A DNA stretch of 64,000 nt, from assembly GCA_038324085.1 (NCBI GenBank), contig JBBQHP010000007.1, positions 1-64,000 on the forward strand, read 5' to 3'. This DNA comes from Ga0077523 sp038324085. Lineage in GTDB: Bacteria > Pseudomonadota > Gammaproteobacteria > Burkholderiales > Ga0077523. The position numbers and the translations under genes were made by a program. The first letter of the stretch is position 1. Each line of letters opens with the position of its first letter. Positions 63,513 to 64,000 of the stretch are shown one piece after another. The notes beneath the pieces were generated by a model. The model searched no databases, was not told where the DNA came from, and saw only the letters and a program-made list of their open reading frames with translations.

Positions 63513-64000
63513 ATGAGTCCACCTGCCATCAACATCAAGCCCGGCGCGGCCGCCTGGCCGCTCGTCATCACGTCCGGCCTGATCCTCGCGATCACCATGG
63601 GCAGCCGCCAGACGCTCGGCCTGTTCATGTCTCCGCTCAACACCTCGACCGGTCTCGGCATCGTCGCGATCAGCTTTGCCATGGCCGTGGGCCAGTTTGT
63701 CTGGGGCGCGTCGCAACCGATCTTCGGCGCAATCGCGGACCGCTACGGCCCGGCCCGGGTCATCGTGGGTGGAGGCCTGCTGCTCGCGCTGGGCTGGGCG
63801 CTCACGCCGCTCGCATCGAGCGAATGGATGCTGATCGTGACGATGGGCATCATCGCGTCGGCCGGCGCCGGCGCCGGCAGCTTCTCGATCCTGATCGGTG
63901 CCACGGCGGGGCGTCTCGCACCCGAGAAGCGCGCGTTCGCGGCCGGCTTCATCAATGCCGGCGGCAGCTTCGGGCAGTTCGTATTCGCGCCGCTGGTGCA
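63513..64000 (+). CDS. MFS transporter, N-terminal part (cut by window end)
   Basis: The first 162 residues of a major facilitator are present. TM1 starts WPLVITSGLILAITMG, followed by SRQTLGLFMSPLNTSTGLG. The TM2-3 loop motif is FGAIADRYGPARVIVGGGL, matching the MFS DRxGxR signature. Helices 3-5 end in INAGGSFGQFVFAPLV. It resembles the oxalate/formate-type or monocarboxylate-type branch. The C-terminal half lies outside the window. GGAG (63500-63503) supports ATG 63513. It follows the MATE gene by 120 bp on the same strand. Confidence 0.85.
   Translation, partial: MSPPAINIKPGAAAWPLVITSGLILAITMGSRQTLGLFMSPLNTSTGLGIVAISFAMAVGQFVWGASQPIFGAIADRYGPARVIVGGGLLLALGWALTPLASSEWMLIVTMGIIASAGAGAGSFSILIGATAGRLAPEKRAFAAGFINAGGSFGQFVFAPLV

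Noticed and set aside
61665..63716. 683-residue antisense ORF opposite HxlR and MATE genes
   Set aside because: Glu/Arg/His-rich shadow spanning two real genes and their junction; no domain visible.

Overview
The window is high-G+C DNA (by eye about two thirds G+C) with dense bacterial gene packing. It probably comes from a betaproteobacterium such as a Burkholderiales-type lineage. Pointers are a sox thiosulfate-oxidation cluster, a PEP-CTERM surface protein, NodT-type RND efflux, a TonB-receptor/YfiR/hybrid-kinase module and the general gene style. I cannot assign a genus. No rRNA, tRNA, CRISPR array or complete insertion sequence was seen. The first ~120 bases are G/C homopolymer-rich and look like a poor-quality contig end, and the last gene runs off the right edge.

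Left part (0.1-13.6 kb). A giant 1882-residue protein joins two alpha/beta-hydrolase (lipase/LCAT-like) domains, an uncharacterised middle region, a CHAT (caspase-like) protease domain and a helical repeat tail. It is the best candidate for an undescribed system. It is followed by soxYZAX, a class II aldolase-like gene, a divergent four-gene bufferin-type RiPP operon (DUF2282 precursor, DUF692/MNIO enzyme, DUF2063 partner, DoxX membrane protein) and then soxB. The RiPP operon therefore sits inside what is usually an uninterrupted sox order.

13.7-20.6 kb. Two FAD oxidoreductases, a glutamine-synthetase-like enzyme, an iron alcohol dehydrogenase and an aldehyde dehydrogenase lie on one strand. 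Together they look like an amine or amino-alcohol catabolic pathway. 20.7-23.8 kb is a FecR / OmpA-lipoprotein / CHASE2-HD-GYP signalling operon. 23.9-24.5 kb is a scar zone with a PEP-CTERM tail remnant and a truncated Rhs core. Small genes, a cupin, an MBL-fold hydrolase, a 50-bp tandem repeat and an OmpR-type two-component system beside a spondin-domain PEP-CTERM protein follow (24.6-30.6 kb).

30.7-45.8 kb is metabolic and transport: an amidohydrolase, an enolase-superfamily protein, a complete RND tripartite pump operon, an MFS transporter, a flavin-monooxygenase relic, an amidase, a methyltransferase, a frameshifted envelope protein and an alpha/beta hydrolase. 46.2-54.6 kb is sensory. 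A double kinase-receiver hybrid kinase converges on an operon of TonB-dependent receptor, YfiR-like protein and a membrane hybrid kinase. 54.9-64.0 kb carries an SDR, a bicupin, a probably frameshifted small membrane protein, a GlcG/HbpS-like secreted protein, a DsbA-family protein, an FrhB/BciB-like reductase, an epoxide-hydrolase-like protein, an HxlR regulator with a clear operator driving a MATE exporter, and the start of an MFS transporter.
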